From NCBI GenBank assembly GCA_025846845.1, contig JAOYTL010000001.1:372001-436000 (forward strand): 64,000 bases of DNA. The letters run 5' to 3'. Origin of the DNA: Alloboseaceae bacterium BT-24-1. Its GTDB lineage: Bacteria; Pseudomonadota; Alphaproteobacteria; Rhizobiales; Beijerinckiaceae. A program made the translations under genes and the position numbers. Of the stretch, positions 9,182 to 18,507 are shown piece by piece; positions within the stretch are counted from its first letter, which is position 1, and the number at the start of each line of letters is the position of its first letter. The notes under the pieces are model-generated. The model did not search any database, was not told the DNA's origin, and saw only the letters and a program-made list of their open reading frames with translations.

Positions 9182-10162
9182 TCAATCGGGCTTGACGTTG
9201 GCCTCGGCCACGACCTTGCCCCAACGCGCCACCTCCAGTTTGACGAAGTCGCCGAAGGCCGGCCCGTAGAGGTTCGGAATCTCCGAGCCGTTCCGCTTCC
9301 AGGCATCCGTCACCATCGGAGTGGCCAGCGCCTTCTGCACCTCGGCCGTCATCCTGGCGACGATCTCGGGCGGCGTGTTCTTCGGCGCCCACATCGCATA
9401 CCAGGTCGAGACCTCGTAGCCCGGCACGCCCGCTTCGGCGGTGGTCGGCACGTCGGGAAAGGCGCTGGCGCGCTTCGGCGCCGCGACGGCGAGCGCCCGC
9501 AGCGTGCCGCTGGCGATCTGCGCAGCGGAGGAGCCGAGGCCGTCGAAAGCGAGATCGACCTGACCGGCGACGAGGTCCTGCATCAGCGGGCCAGCGCCGC
9601 GATAGGGCACATGCGTCAGGTTCACCTTGGTGGTGAGCTTGAAGAGCTCGCCGGCGAGATGGTGGGTGGTGCCGTTGCCGGCCGAGCCATAGTTCAGCTT
9701 GTCGGGGTTCTTCTTGGCGTAGTCGATCAGCTCGGCGAGCGTCTTGGCCTGGACCTTGCCCGGGTGGACCACCACGACCTGAGGCGGCTGGGCGATCACC
9801 CCGATCGGGATGAAGTCGGTCTGGATGTTGTAGTCGAGCTTGGGATAGAGCGCCGGTGCGATGGCGTGGTGCGCGGCGCCGATGAAGAAGGTGTAGCCGT
9901 CGGGGGCAGCCTTGGAAGCGGCCGAGGCCCCGACCGTGCCGCCGGCACCGCCGCGATTGTCGATCAGGATGCGCTGGCCGAGCTGCTGCTCGAGCTGCGC
10001 CGCCAGCGGTCTGGCGAAGGCGTCGGTACCACCGCCGGCCGGGAACGGCACGATGAAGCTGACCGGCTTTTGCGGCCAGGATTGAGCCGTCGCCGGGGCA
10101 GCCGGGACAAGCTGAGCAAAGGTGGCGAGCGCAAGCGCGCCGAGCCAGCCGGACTTCACCAT
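9182..10162 (-). CDS. Bug-family (TctC-like) tripartite tricarboxylate transporter substrate-binding protein
   Basis: About 326 residues from ATG 10162, which has an excellent GGGAGGT ribosome-binding site 7-8 bases upstream; the frame runs open to 10273. It has a signal peptide (MVKSGWLGALALATFAQLVP, cut near ATAQSWP). Bug-family hallmarks follow: WPQKPVSFIVPFPAGGGTDA, LIDNRGGAGGTVGA, YGSAGNGTTHHLAGELFK, HVPYRGAGPLMQDLVAGQVD and PTTAEAGVPGYEVSTW. These proteins bind carboxylated compounds. No TctA/TctB membrane subunits are adjacent, so this is one of the orphan Bug proteins common in alpha- and betaproteobacteria. Confidence 0.94.
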   Translation of the reverse strand: MVKSGWLGALALATFAQLVPAAPATAQSWPQKPVSFIVPFPAGGGTDAFARPLAAQLEQQLGQRILIDNRGGAGGTVGASAASKAAPDGYTFFIGAAHHAIAPALYPKLDYNIQTDFIPIGVIAQPPQVVVVHPGKVQAKTLAELIDYAKKNPDKLNYGSAGNGTTHHLAGELFKLTTKVNLTHVPYRGAGPLMQDLVAGQVDLAFDGLGSSAAQIASGTLRALAVAAPKRASAFPDVPTTAEAGVPGYEVSTWYAMWAPKNTPPEIVARMTAEVQKALATPMVTDAWKRNGSEIPNLYGPAFGDFVKLEVARWGKVVAEANVKPD

Positions 10163-10492
10163 CGAACGGACCTCCCTTGAGATTTTCCCGGGCTCTTCAA
10201 GGCCCTTGCGATTGCGCTTCGTGCGATTGCCGAGCGTTGTAGCGATTAGCGCATCGCCATACCGAAATGGCAACCCGACGAAAGCAGGGTCTGCCAGGTC
10301 GGCAGCGTCGCCAGTGGCTCACTGCGACTGCGGACATGGATAGCGCTGAACCAGGGAGCTCCGGGCCCAATCGGATGATGCTGAGATCGCTGCGAGGAAA
10401 CAGGGAGACTTCGCCGCAACTGGAGAGGTTGGTCAGTCAGCTGCTTCCGAGGAGAGGCGCGATGCTCACAAAATCAAGACAGGCTTGATTCG

Positions 10493-10508
10493 CATAAGAC
10501 ATATTATG
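10493..10508. promoter_or_regulatory. Inverted repeat CATAA-N6-TTATG in a 392-base gap
   Basis: The gap 10163-10554 holds no convincing gene. Its distal part is clearly AT-richer than the surroundings (about 10470-10535). There CATAA (10493-10497) and TTATG (10504-10508) form a perfect inverted repeat with 6 bases between, loosely extended by TTCG on the left and GAA on the right. This is a plausible transcription-factor site, possibly for the Bug-family gene transcribed on the minus strand about 330 bases away. No clear -35/-10 pair was assigned. Confidence 0.35.
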
Positions 10509-10554
10509 GAACTTAAATTGATGCCCAGATATGGGCTTCGAGCCTCAATCGAAC

Positions 10555-11352
10555 TCAGGCACTGATCCTCATACCATCGAACGCCGGTTCAATATTTTCA
10601 GGCAAGCGATTGGACAGGCTGGTATAATCGAGATCGACATGGAGGTTCGTCAGGATCGCCCGGCGCGGCTTCAGCCGGCCGATCGCCTCGAGCGACTGCT
10701 CGAGATTGAAGTGGCTCGGATGCGGCGCCTCGCGCAGGCAATCGAGGATCAGCACATCGAGCCCGCGCATCGTCGCCACCGTTTCCGGCGGGATGGCGCT
10801 TACATCCGGCGCATAGCCGAGTCCGCCGAAACGGAAGCCGAGCGCGTCATAGTTCGGACCGTGCTCGAGCCGAAACGGCAGCGTCTCGATCGCGCCACCG
10901 GGGCCATCGATCGCAAGCGGCTCGCCGGCCGCCAGCGGAGCGAGATCGAGGATCGGTGGATAGAGGCTGCCGGGCGGCGTCTCGAACAGATAGGCGAAGC
11001 GCTCCCGCAGTGTCGCTCCGGTCACCGCGTCGGCATGGACCGGAATGCGCTTGCGCATATGCAGGACGAGCGCGCGCAGATCGTCGATGCCATGGGTATG
11101 GTCGGCATGGTCATGGCTGAACAGCGTCGCATCGAGCCGCGTGACATCCGCGGATAGCAGCTGCTCGCGCAGGTCCGGCGTGGTGTCGATCAGCACGCTC
11201 GTCGTGCCGCTAGGCCCGCGGCGCTCGACCAGTAGTGAGCAGCGCCGCCGGCGGTTCTTCGGATTGTTCGGATCGCAGGCGCCCCAGCCGGAGCCCGGCC
11301 GCGGCACACCGCCGGATGAGCCGCAGCCGAGGATGGTGACGGTCAGGCTCAT
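10555..11352 (-). CDS. MBL-fold metal-dependent hydrolase (PhnP/RNase Z-like)
   Basis: 265 residues with the metallo-beta-lactamase signature HxHxDH at residues 80-85 (FSHDHADHTHGIDDLR). The N-terminus TILGCGSSGGVPRPGSGWG and the C-terminal THLH-equivalent TNLHVDLDYTSL are typical of the PhnP-like phosphodiesterase subgroup. It binds two metal ions, probably acting on a phosphodiester substrate; the exact substrate is unknown. The gene is the last of the minus-strand run tmk-holB-metG-tatD and starts 15 bases after tatD. The tatD-MBL pairing is common in alphaproteobacteria. Confidence 0.92.
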   Translation of the reverse strand: MSLTVTILGCGSSGGVPRPGSGWGACDPNNPKNRRRRCSLLVERRGPSGTTSVLIDTTPDLREQLLSADVTRLDATLFSHDHADHTHGIDDLRALVLHMRKRIPVHADAVTGATLRERFAYLFETPPGSLYPPILDLAPLAAGEPLAIDGPGGAIETLPFRLEHGPNYDALGFRFGGLGYAPDVSAIPPETVATMRGLDVLILDCLREAPHPSHFNLEQSLEAIGRLKPRRAILTNLHVDLDYTSLSNRLPENIEPAFDGMRISA

Positions 11353-11367
11353 GCGGTGCGGCCGGCC

Positions 11368-12168
11368 TCAGGCGACCTGCGCCACGGGCGCGGCGTGGTC
11401 CATCTTCCAGTAGCAGCGCCTGGCGTTCTCCGTCGTGATCCGGGCGATCTCGTCGAAGGGTACGCCCTTGACCTCTGCCAGGACCTTCGCGGTTTCAACG
11501 ACATAGGACGGTTCGTTGCGCTTGCCGCGATAGGGCGTCGGCGCAAGGTAGGGCGCGTCGGTCTCGACCAGCAGATGCTCCAGCGGGATGTCGCGCGCGA
11601 TCGCACGCAACGCCTCGGAGGTCTTGAAGGTCAGGATGCCGGAGAAGGAGATGTAGCAGCCGAGCTCGACGCCGGTACGGGCCAGCATTTCGCCGGCGGT
11701 GAAGCAGTGCAGGATGGCAGGGAAGGCGCCCTTCCCCATTTCCTCGCGCAGGATCGCCGCCATGTCCTCGTCGGCCTCACGCGAATGGATCACCAGCGGC
11801 AATTGAGTCTGGCGCGCCGCGGCGATGTGGGTGCGCAGGCCCTGCTCCTGCGCTTCGCGCGGGCTCTTGTCGTAGTGATAGTCGAGCCCGGCCTCGCCGA
11901 TGGCAACGCAGCGCGGATGGCGCGACAGCTCGACCAGCTGCTCGACGGTGACGTCGAGCTCTTCATGGGCACCGTGCGGATGCGTGCCGACCGTGCACCA
12001 GACCGAGGGAAAACGCTCGGCCAGCGCCCCATAGGTGGGAAACCGTGCGACGCGGGTCGAGATCGTCACCATCCGGCCGACGCCAGCCACTTCGGCACGG
12101 GCGATATAGGCTCCGATATCCTCGGCAAAATCCGGGAAATCGAGATGGCAATGCGTATCGATCAGCAT
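11368..12168 (-). CDS. tatD: TatD family metal-dependent deoxyribonuclease
   Basis: 266 residues. The start ATG at 12168 overlaps the metG stop (TGATG), so translation is coupled. TatD features are the metal-binding MLIDTHCHLDF at the N-terminus, GTHPHGAHE, AIGEAGLDYHYD with its catalytic glutamate, VIHSREADEDM, FSGILTFK and the conserved LLVETDAPYLAPTPYRGKRN. TatD proteins are Mg2+-dependent 3'-5' exonucleases of the amidohydrolase superfamily. The family is often found next to metG and holB, as here. Confidence 0.95.
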   Translation of the reverse strand: MLIDTHCHLDFPDFAEDIGAYIARAEVAGVGRMVTISTRVARFPTYGALAERFPSVWCTVGTHPHGAHEELDVTVEQLVELSRHPRCVAIGEAGLDYHYDKSPREAQEQGLRTHIAAARQTQLPLVIHSREADEDMAAILREEMGKGAFPAILHCFTAGEMLARTGVELGCYISFSGILTFKTSEALRAIARDIPLEHLLVETDAPYLAPTPYRGKRNEPSYVVETAKVLAEVKGVPFDEIARITTENARRCYWKMDHAAPVAQVA

Positions 12169-13727
12169 CAGGCCGCCTCGCCGCCTTCCGGCTCGACATA
12201 GCGCGGGAAGACCGCGCTCGGCGCCGGCAGGATCGTGCCCGAGGCAAGGCGGCCGGCCTCGCCGAGCGCCGCGAAGTTGCGCGCCTCCGCGGGAATCGCC
12301 AGCAGATCGAGCAGCTTCGCCATCGATTGCGGCATCACCGGCTGAACCAGGATAGCGATCTGCCGGATCGTCTCGATCGTGACGTAGAGCACCGTATCGC
12401 GCCGGGCCGGGTCGCTCTTGGAGAGCTTCCACGGCTCGTTGTTGGCGAAGTAGCGGTTAGCTTCGGCGACCACGGCCCAGATATCGGCGAGCACGACATG
12501 CAGGGCGAAATCCCGCATGGCGGCGCGCGTCTTGCCCAACAGCCCGTCGGCCTGCGCCAGCATGGCACGATCACCCTCAGTCAGGGCACCGGCGGGCGGC
12601 ACCCTGCCCTCGCAGTTCTTGGCGATCATCGACAGCGAGCGCTGCGCCAGATTGCCGAGATCATTGGCGAGGTCGGCATTGATGCGCCCGACGATCGCCT
12701 CATGGCTGTAGTTGCCGTCCTGGCCGAAGGAGACCTCGCGCAGGAAGAAATAGCGCAGCTGGTCGACGCCATAGGCCGCGGCAAGATCGAATGGATCGAC
12801 GACGTTGCCGACCGACTTTGACATCTTCTCGCCCTTGGAGAGCAGGAAGCCATGGCCGTAGACGCGCTTGGGCAGCGGCAGGCCAGCCGACATCAGGAAG
12901 GCCGGCCAATAGACTGCATGGAAGCGAATGATGTCCTTGCCGATGATGTGGACATCGGCCGGCCAATAGCCCCAGCGCGGATCGGTCTCGTCAGGGAAGC
13001 CGCAGCCGGTGACGTAATTGTTCAGGGCATCGACCCAGACATACATGACATGCTTCGGGTTGCCCGGCACGGGCAGACCCCAGTCGAAGGTGGTGCGGCT
13101 GATCGAGAGGTCCTGCAGTCCGCCCTTGACGAAGCTCATGACCTCGTTGCGGCGCGTGTCGGGGCCGACGAAATCGGGCTGGCCCTCGTACAGAGCCAGC
13201 AGCTTGTCCTGATAGGCCGAGAGCCTGAAGAAGTAGCTTTCTTCTTCGGTCCATTCGACCGGGGTGCCCTGCGGGCCCAGGCGGATGCCATCGGCGTTCA
13301 GATGCGTCTCGTCCTCGCCGTAATAAGCCTCATCGCGGACGGAGTACCAGCCGGCATAGCGGTCGAGATAGATGTCGCCATTCGCCTCCATCCGGCGCCA
13401 GAGCTCGAGCGTCGAGGGCAGATGGTCGGCATCGACCGTGCGGATGAAGCGGTCATAGGCACAGTTCAGCGCGTCGGCCATGGCCTGGAAGCGCGGCGAC
13501 AAGCGATCGACCAGAGCCTGAGGGCTGATGCCCTCCTTGGCGGCGGCCTGGTAGATCTTCAGGCCGTGATCGTCGGTGCCGGTCTGGAAATAAACGTCGT
13601 AGCCATCGAGACGCTTGAAGCGCGCGATCGCGTCGGCGGCCACGACCTCATAGGCGTGGCCGATATGAGGCGCGCCGTTCGGATAGGAGATCGCGGTCGA
13701 GATATAGAAGGTCGGGGCCGAGGCCAT
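12168..13727 (-). CDS. metG: Methionine-tRNA ligase
   Basis: 519 residues, class I aminoacyl-tRNA synthetase charging tRNA-Met. The HIGH motif lies at residues 21-24 (YPNGAPHIGHAYEV) and KMSKS near residue 300 (LLSKGEKMSKSVGNVVDPFD), with FQTGTDDHG and VWVDALNNYVTG between. The length and the lack of a C-terminal tRNA-binding (Tbd) domain match the short alphaproteobacterial form. It sits between holB (25 bases upstream) and tatD (1-base overlap), in a replication/translation housekeeping operon. Confidence 0.97.
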   Translation of the reverse strand: MASAPTFYISTAISYPNGAPHIGHAYEVVAADAIARFKRLDGYDVYFQTGTDDHGLKIYQAAAKEGISPQALVDRLSPRFQAMADALNCAYDRFIRTVDADHLPSTLELWRRMEANGDIYLDRYAGWYSVRDEAYYGEDETHLNADGIRLGPQGTPVEWTEEESYFFRLSAYQDKLLALYEGQPDFVGPDTRRNEVMSFVKGGLQDLSISRTTFDWGLPVPGNPKHVMYVWVDALNNYVTGCGFPDETDPRWGYWPADVHIIGKDIIRFHAVYWPAFLMSAGLPLPKRVYGHGFLLSKGEKMSKSVGNVVDPFDLAAAYGVDQLRYFFLREVSFGQDGNYSHEAIVGRINADLANDLGNLAQRSLSMIAKNCEGRVPPAGALTEGDRAMLAQADGLLGKTRAAMRDFALHVVLADIWAVVAEANRYFANNEPWKLSKSDPARRDTVLYVTIETIRQIAILVQPVMPQSMAKLLDLLAIPAEARNFAALGEAGRLASGTILPAPSAVFPRYVEPEGGEAA

Positions 13728-13752
13728 AGCTGTCCGGTCGTCTCAACGGGTT

Positions 13753-14823
13753 TCAGGCCGCGCGCGAACGGGAAACCGCCTCCGACAGATCGTGAAACAG
13801 CGACATGACGAGGGGGCGGCGATCGAGATTATAGGTTTCGACCTCGTTCGCGGCGCGTGCAAGTCTCTCCCACACCTCCGCAAGCGGTGCAAGCCGGGCC
13901 GGGCCGGCGGCGGCATGCGCATGGAGATGGGCGCCGAGCCAGCCCTGGACGGTCTCGATCATGACGGCGAAATCGGCCTCGCCCGCCCTGCCCGCGACAT
14001 CCTCGCCAAGCGCCAGCAGCGCCGTGAGATCGATCGCCGGCAAGGCGTCGAGCCGCGCCCTCACCGCCTCGACCAGCGCCAATGTCTCGGGATCGACATA
14101 GGTCAGCGCCCGCTTCACCGAGCCTTCGGACAAAGCCGCAGCGCGTTCGAGCGCCGAAGCGTCGTAAGGCAGGCACATCCGCTCCAATGCGATCCCGCCG
14201 GCCTGCGCGACGTCGCCTTCATCCAGCGGCTCGAAGGACAGCAGCCGGCAGCGCGAACGGATCGTCGGCAGCACGCGGCCGGGCGCATGGGCTACGATCA
14301 GGAAGAGGCAGCGCGGCGGCGGCTCTTCGAGCAGTTTCAGCAGGGCATTGGCGCCTGGACGGTCGAGGTCCTCGGCGGAATCGACGATTGCGACGCGCCA
14401 GCCGCCCTCGCCCGCGCTGGAGCCGAAGCGGTCGATGATCCGGCGCACCAGATCGACAGGGATGTTGCTGGTGAAGCTCTTGCCGTCCGGCTTGGCGATG
14501 CGACGCAGCAGGTGCAGGTCCGGATGGGACTGCGCCATGACCTTGCGGGTGGCGCCGTCCGTTTCCGACATGGCGAGGTCACGGGCGTCGTCCGCACGAC
14601 GTACGGGATCGCCTTCGCCGAGCATGAAGCGGGCGGCGCGATAGGCGAAGCTCGCCTTGCCAACGCCTTCCGGGCCGCCGAGCAGCCAGCCATGATGCAT
14701 GCGGCCGGAGCGCAGCGCCGTGAGAAACGCCTCTTCCTGGCGGTGATGGCCGATGAGCGTCAGCGTCTCGCGCGGATGCGGCGCGTTCGACAGGCGGTCG
14801 GGTTCGTTGCTCGATTCGATCAT
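13753..14823 (-). CDS. holB: DNA polymerase III subunit delta'
   Basis: 356 residues. An AAA+ clamp-loader subunit with a degenerate Walker A (LLGGPEGVGKASFAYRAARF), a sensor-type segment (GANALLKLLEEPPPRCLFLI), and RSRCRLLSFEPL containing the SRC motif found in delta' and gamma/tau. The zinc-binding cysteines of the E. coli protein are absent, as usual in alphaproteobacteria. It opens and positions the sliding clamp at primer ends. The start overlaps the tmk stop by ATGA (14820-14823). Confidence 0.95.
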   Translation of the reverse strand: MIESSNEPDRLSNAPHPRETLTLIGHHRQEEAFLTALRSGRMHHGWLLGGPEGVGKASFAYRAARFMLGEGDPVRRADDARDLAMSETDGATRKVMAQSHPDLHLLRRIAKPDGKSFTSNIPVDLVRRIIDRFGSSAGEGGWRVAIVDSAEDLDRPGANALLKLLEEPPPRCLFLIVAHAPGRVLPTIRSRCRLLSFEPLDEGDVAQAGGIALERMCLPYDASALERAAALSEGSVKRALTYVDPETLALVEAVRARLDALPAIDLTALLALGEDVAGRAGEADFAVMIETVQGWLGAHLHAHAAAGPARLAPLAEVWERLARAANEVETYNLDRRPLVMSLFHDLSEAVSRSRAA

Positions 14824-15503
14824 GCCGGCGCAATCTGCGGCAAGGGCAGCCGGCTGGAAAGCGCCTCCCAGGCTTTCTCCGCCAGCATCTCCGGCATGAG
14901 GCTGGCATCGAGCACGATGCAGCGCTGCGGTTCCGCCGCGGCGATGTCGAGAAAGCCCTGGCGCAGGCGGCGGTGGAAGCTGATCGTTTCGCTCTCGAAA
15001 CGATCAGTTGCCTCGCCCGGCTTGCGGCGGCGAGCGGCGCGGGCCAGGCCGGTTTCGGGCACGAGATCGAGGATGAAGGTCAGCTCCGGCGTCAGCCCGG
15101 CGATGGCGACGGTCTCCAGCGCAGCGAGCTTGTCCCTGGCGATCTCGCCGAGCGTGCCCTGATAGACGCGGGTCGAATCGATGAAGCGGTCGCAGATCAC
15201 CCAGGCCCCGCGCCGAAGCGCTGGCCGGATGCGGCTGTCGACATGGTCGATGCGCGCGGCCTGGAACATCAGGGCCTCGGCGAAGGCGCCATAGGGCTTG
15301 ATCTTGCCGGCGAGCAAAGCCTCGCGGATGCGCTCGGCCTTGGGAGAGCCGCCGGGCTCGCGCGTCAGTTCAACGGCGAGCCCGAGTGCCTCGAGCCGCG
15401 CCGCGAGCGCCTTGGCGAGGGTCGACTTGCCCGCCCCCTCCCCGCCTTCGAGCGTGATGAAATGTCCCGGGCGCGCGGTTGCTTTCGTCCTGGTCTTCGC
15501 CAC
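14820..15503 (-). CDS. tmk: Thymidylate kinase
   Basis: 227 residues from a GTG start at 15503 with GGAG seven bases upstream; the frame is open much further but the family similarity begins here. The P-loop GEGAGKS lies at residues 21-27 (FITLEGGEGAGKSTLAKALA), followed by TREPGGSPKAERIREALLAG, CDRFIDSTRVYQG and the LID region RRKPGEATDRFE. It phosphorylates dTMP to dTDP. It is coupled to holB downstream and starts 2 bases after the dacF-like stop, the conserved dac-tmk-holB-metG-tatD order of Hyphomicrobiales. Confidence 0.95.
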   Translation of the reverse strand: MAKTRTKATARPGHFITLEGGEGAGKSTLAKALAARLEALGLAVELTREPGGSPKAERIREALLAGKIKPYGAFAEALMFQAARIDHVDSRIRPALRRGAWVICDRFIDSTRVYQGTLGEIARDKLAALETVAIAGLTPELTFILDLVPETGLARAARRRKPGEATDRFESETISFHRRLRQGFLDIAAAEPQRCIVLDASLMPEMLAEKAWEALSSRLPLPQIAPA

Positions 15504-15505
15504 GC

Positions 15506-16699
15506 TCAGCTCCGCTTGAAGGCTTTGCGGACCCAGCCGGTCGCGGCCTCCATCAGCGCGTCGAGGGCACGCCGCTGCAGGCTGCCGACCGCAACCGTCT
15601 CGGCGGCATAGAGCGGGATCTCGAGCGTCTTGATCTCGCCGCGCGTGACCAGCAGGCGCGCGACCTCCGCACCCTCCGCCACCGGTGCCTGCAGGGGGCC
15701 GCGATAGACGATGCGGGCGGCAAGGCGCTCGCTGCTGCCGCGCGGCACCAAGAGGTTGACCGGGCCCTTGGCCTTGAGCGCGATGCGGCCCTTCTCGCCA
15801 CCGAAGACGCTGGCCTCGCCGACCGTCTCGCCCTCGGCGAAGACCTGTTTCTGCTCGAAGGAGCGGAAGCCCCATTCGAGCAGCTTGCGGGCCTCGCTGG
15901 CGCGGTCGCGCGCATTCTTCAGCCCATTGACCACGACGATCAGCCGCTGCCCCTTCTGCACCGCCGAGCCGACGAGACCGTAGCCAGTCTCGTCGATATT
16001 GCCGGTTTTCAGGCCGTCGGCGCCGATATCCATGGCGAGCAGCGGGTTGCGGTTGCTCTGCTTGATCTTGTTCCAGGTGAAGTCGCGCTGGCCGAAGATC
16101 CTGTAGAGCTCCGGATAGGTCTTGATGATGTGATCGGACAGGAAGGCGAGCTCGCGCGCCGTGACCTTCTGCTGGGGATCGGCCATGCCGGTCGCGTTGC
16201 GGAACTGCGACTTCATCAGGCCGAGCGCATGGACGCGTTCGGTCATCACCCTGGCGAAGCTGGCCTCGTCGCCGGCGACAGCCTCGGCCAGCGCGATCGC
16301 GGCGTCGTTGCCGGATTGCACGATCAGTCCCTGCAGGATATCGCCGAGCTTCACCCGGCTGTTGACGATGGCGAACATGGTCGAGCCGCCGGAGACGCCG
16401 CCGCCCTTGCGCCATGCGTTCTCCGAGATCGAAATCTCGGTCTCCAGCGTCATCTTGCCGGCTGCGATCTCCTGGAAGGCGACGAGTGCGGTTGCGAGCT
16501 TGGCCAGGCTCGCCGGCACCATCAGCTCGTCGGCGGCTTTCTCGTAAAGCACGGCGCCACTGCCGGAATCGAGCAGGATTGCGTAGGGCGCGGCCGACTG
16601 GAACGCCTGCGCGCGAACGAGGCCCGGCGCGAGCGCGAACAGCATGGCGAGCAGAGCGAGAATTCCGCGCAGAACCCGCGGAACATGAGCGCGCACCAT
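15506..16699 (-). CDS. D-alanyl-D-alanine carboxypeptidase (DacF/PBP5-like)
   Basis: About 397 residues from ATG 16699, which has AAGG about ten bases upstream; ATG 16720 is an alternative start. An N-terminal signal segment (VLRGILALLAMLFALAPGLVRAQ) directs it to the periplasm. The three penicillin-binding motifs are all intact: SLAK at residues 64-67, SGN at 129-131 and KTG at 231-233. A PBP5-type C-terminal beta domain (FAEGETVGEASVFGG and GPVNLLVPRG) follows, then a C-terminal segment that may be an amphipathic membrane anchor. It trims the terminal D-Ala from peptidoglycan pentapeptides. It lies between rlpA and tmk on the same strand. Confidence 0.94.
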   Translation of the reverse strand: MVRAHVPRVLRGILALLAMLFALAPGLVRAQAFQSAAPYAILLDSGSGAVLYEKAADELMVPASLAKLATALVAFQEIAAGKMTLETEISISENAWRKGGGVSGGSTMFAIVNSRVKLGDILQGLIVQSGNDAAIALAEAVAGDEASFARVMTERVHALGLMKSQFRNATGMADPQQKVTARELAFLSDHIIKTYPELYRIFGQRDFTWNKIKQSNRNPLLAMDIGADGLKTGNIDETGYGLVGSAVQKGQRLIVVVNGLKNARDRASEARKLLEWGFRSFEQKQVFAEGETVGEASVFGGEKGRIALKAKGPVNLLVPRGSSERLAARIVYRGPLQAPVAEGAEVARLLVTRGEIKTLEIPLYAAETVAVGSLQRRALDALMEAATGWVRKAFKRS

Positions 16700-16769
16700 C
16701 ACTGATCGACCTTGCGTCATATCGAGATCAGATGATGCGCGGTTCCGGGCGGTCAAGCCCGGGGCTGAC

Positions 16770-17882
16770 TCAATTCCGCGCCAGCGGCTGCAGCGTCTGC
16801 GCCTTCATGCTGCTGAAGCTGGCGCGCGGCACCGGCAGCGGCGCGTTGACCGCAGCCGGACGCAGCACCGGAACCGGCTTGCCGGCATTGGCGATGGTGT
16901 CGAGATCGAAGGGTCGGGACGGCGGCAGGCGGACGCCGCTGACAGGCACGCCCTGCGAGGATGAGGTCGAGGTGCTGGCGACGATCGGACTCTGCAGCGC
17001 GATCGTGCGCGGCTGCTCGGGGGCATAGGCCTGCACGACCGGCTGGGAGACCGGTGCAGGCTCGGCGCGGACAGGCGCGGGAGCCGCCCTTGCGGGTTCG
17101 TCGTCGAGGTCCGGTCCGGCGGAGCGGCCGAGATCGACGCTTTGCGCGGCGCTCGCGATCATCGTGCGGCTGCTCTGTCCAGGGATCGAGGCCGGCGAGC
17201 CGTCGGTGCGGAGCGAGGCCAGCAGCATCTGGTCGTCAGAGCCGGCGAGAGAGGCCTGGCCGAGATACTCGATCTTGACGCGCGCCGTGCCGAGATGGCG
17301 GAAGGCGAGCGCGTCGGCCGTCTTCTGCGAGACGTCCATGACGCGGCCGCCATGGAACGGGCCGCGATCGTTGACGCGTACGATAATCGAGCGGCTGTTG
17401 GTGACGTTGGTGACGCGGGCATAGGCCGGCAGCGGCATGGTCGGATGCGCGGCGCTGACGCTCATCCGGTCATAGACTTCGCCATTGGCGGTGCGGCGGC
17501 CATGGAAGGCCTCGCCGTACCAGGAGGCGGTACCGACTGCCGTGAAGCCGACCGGCTTCTCATAGGGCGTGTAGCGCTTGCCGGCGACGGTGTAGCTGCG
17601 GCCGATCAACTCGCGGCCACCGCCCTTCGGTACCGGCTGCCCCTCCTCCACCACGCGTGCACTGGCGGGGCCGTATTTCGAGGACGGGAAGGCGCCGATC
17701 TCTTTCGACTTGCCGCGGCGGGCGACCTGGTCATTGGCGCAGTTCGCCAGGAAGAGGCCGGCCAGCATCACGCAGCCGAGGCGGGTTGCCGTAGCGATGC
17801 AGGAGGAAGCGCGCGGGGCGTCGTCGCAATTGGCTGCAGGGGGAAACACCGCCGGTGCCGAAGTGCTCGCGCCTCGCATCAT
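16770..17882 (-). CDS. rlpA: Septal ring lytic transglycosylase RlpA-family lipoprotein
   Basis: About 370 residues from ATG 17882 (tandem ATGs; GGGAA upstream). A hydrophobic stretch LGCVMLAGLFLANCAND suggests a lipoprotein signal with lipidated Cys near residue 48, although LANC is only an approximate lipobox. The double-psi beta-barrel domain is clear: GTASWYGEAFHGRRTANGE, AHPTMPLPAYARVTNVTNSR and IVRVNDRGPFHGGRVMDVSQ, containing the catalytic-type Asp. The C-terminal half is low-complexity Pro/Ala-rich with no recognisable SPOR domain. RlpA cleaves denuded glycan at division septa or modulates cell-wall remodelling. It precedes the dacF-like gene on the same strand. Confidence 0.9.
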   Translation of the reverse strand: MMRGASTSAPAVFPPAANCDDAPRASSCIATATRLGCVMLAGLFLANCANDQVARRGKSKEIGAFPSSKYGPASARVVEEGQPVPKGGGRELIGRSYTVAGKRYTPYEKPVGFTAVGTASWYGEAFHGRRTANGEVYDRMSVSAAHPTMPLPAYARVTNVTNSRSIIVRVNDRGPFHGGRVMDVSQKTADALAFRHLGTARVKIEYLGQASLAGSDDQMLLASLRTDGSPASIPGQSSRTMIASAAQSVDLGRSAGPDLDDEPARAAPAPVRAEPAPVSQPVVQAYAPEQPRTIALQSPIVASTSTSSSQGVPVSGVRLPPSRPFDLDTIANAGKPVPVLRPAAVNAPLPVPRASFSSMKAQTLQPLARN

Positions 17883-18279
17883 GCCGCATTCCCGTCCGTC
17901 GCGCCGAAAACGCTGCGCAGCCCCAGCCACCAACGTGGCAAGGTCACAGTTTTCGACCAGTTCCATTAAGGGATCGTTAAGCGGCGGAAGCGCGTACGCG
18001 CCACCGTCAACGGAAGCCCAGCCCGGCCTTTGGGCGGGCATAAAGGTGTCGGAAATGCGGCAACTGTCAATCTGCCACCTTCCCGGCGCCATTTTTCAGG
18101 GGAGCGTGACAAGCGCGCAACGCCCGAGTTCGCCTGTCAGTGCCTCCCGATGCTAAAGAAATCGAGACGAAACAAGCTATTGAAAATATGTATCTTTTTC
18201 TGAGTTCCAATACAGATGGCCGTATTCAAACCAGCTGTGGCTTGCAAAAATCGATCGGGAGCGGCAATGACAGGCCACC
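17883..18279. other. Intergenic region between rlpA and tRNA-Ser, AT-rich near the tRNA
   Basis: This 397-base stretch has no convincing coding sequence. An rlpA-frame extension up to 18092 is open but carries no signal-peptide or family sequence, so it is read as a leader. Bases 18165-18260 are noticeably AT-rich (runs such as TTGAAAATATG and ATCTTTTTCTG) and probably contain the promoter of the tRNA gene, but no well-spaced -35/-10 pair can be fixed. Confidence 0.5.
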
Positions 18280-18369
18280 GGAAGGGTGGCCGAGTGGTTT
18301 AAGGCAGCGGTCTTGAAAACCGCCGTGGGTGCAAGCCCACCGTGGGTTCGAATCCCACCCCTTCCGCCA
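18280..18369 (+). tRNA. tRNA-Ser (anticodon UGA)
   Basis: A 90-base type II tRNA with encoded CCA (18367-18369). The acceptor stem is GGAAGGG (18280-18286) with CCCTTCC (18359-18365). The anticodon stem GCGGT/ACCGC encloses CTTGAAA, giving anticodon TGA that reads UCA (and other UCN) serine codons. A long variable arm (GTGGG-TGCAAG-CCCAC) follows, then the T-arm GTGGGTTCGAATCCCAC. No integrase or direct repeat suggesting use as an attachment site was seen. Confidence 0.97.
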
Positions 18370-18507
18370 GCGGCGCCCTTCGCTATTTCCATACGGATCG
18401 GGTGCCAGGGTTAGCGGTTCCCCAACCGAGCTGCTGTTGCCATCCTGTCGATCCGCTCGGTTCGCCAATGCGCCCTGTGATCAGCCGGGCATGATCACCG
18501 CCGCATG

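Noticed and set aside
10267..10488. 73-codon plus-strand frame in the gap after the Bug-family gene
   Set aside because: No ribosome-binding site, random composition and overlap with the likely regulatory region.
18280..18369. tRNA-Ser as an integration site for a mobile island
   Set aside because: No integrase, no direct repeat of the tRNA 3' end and no obvious composition break in the following genes.
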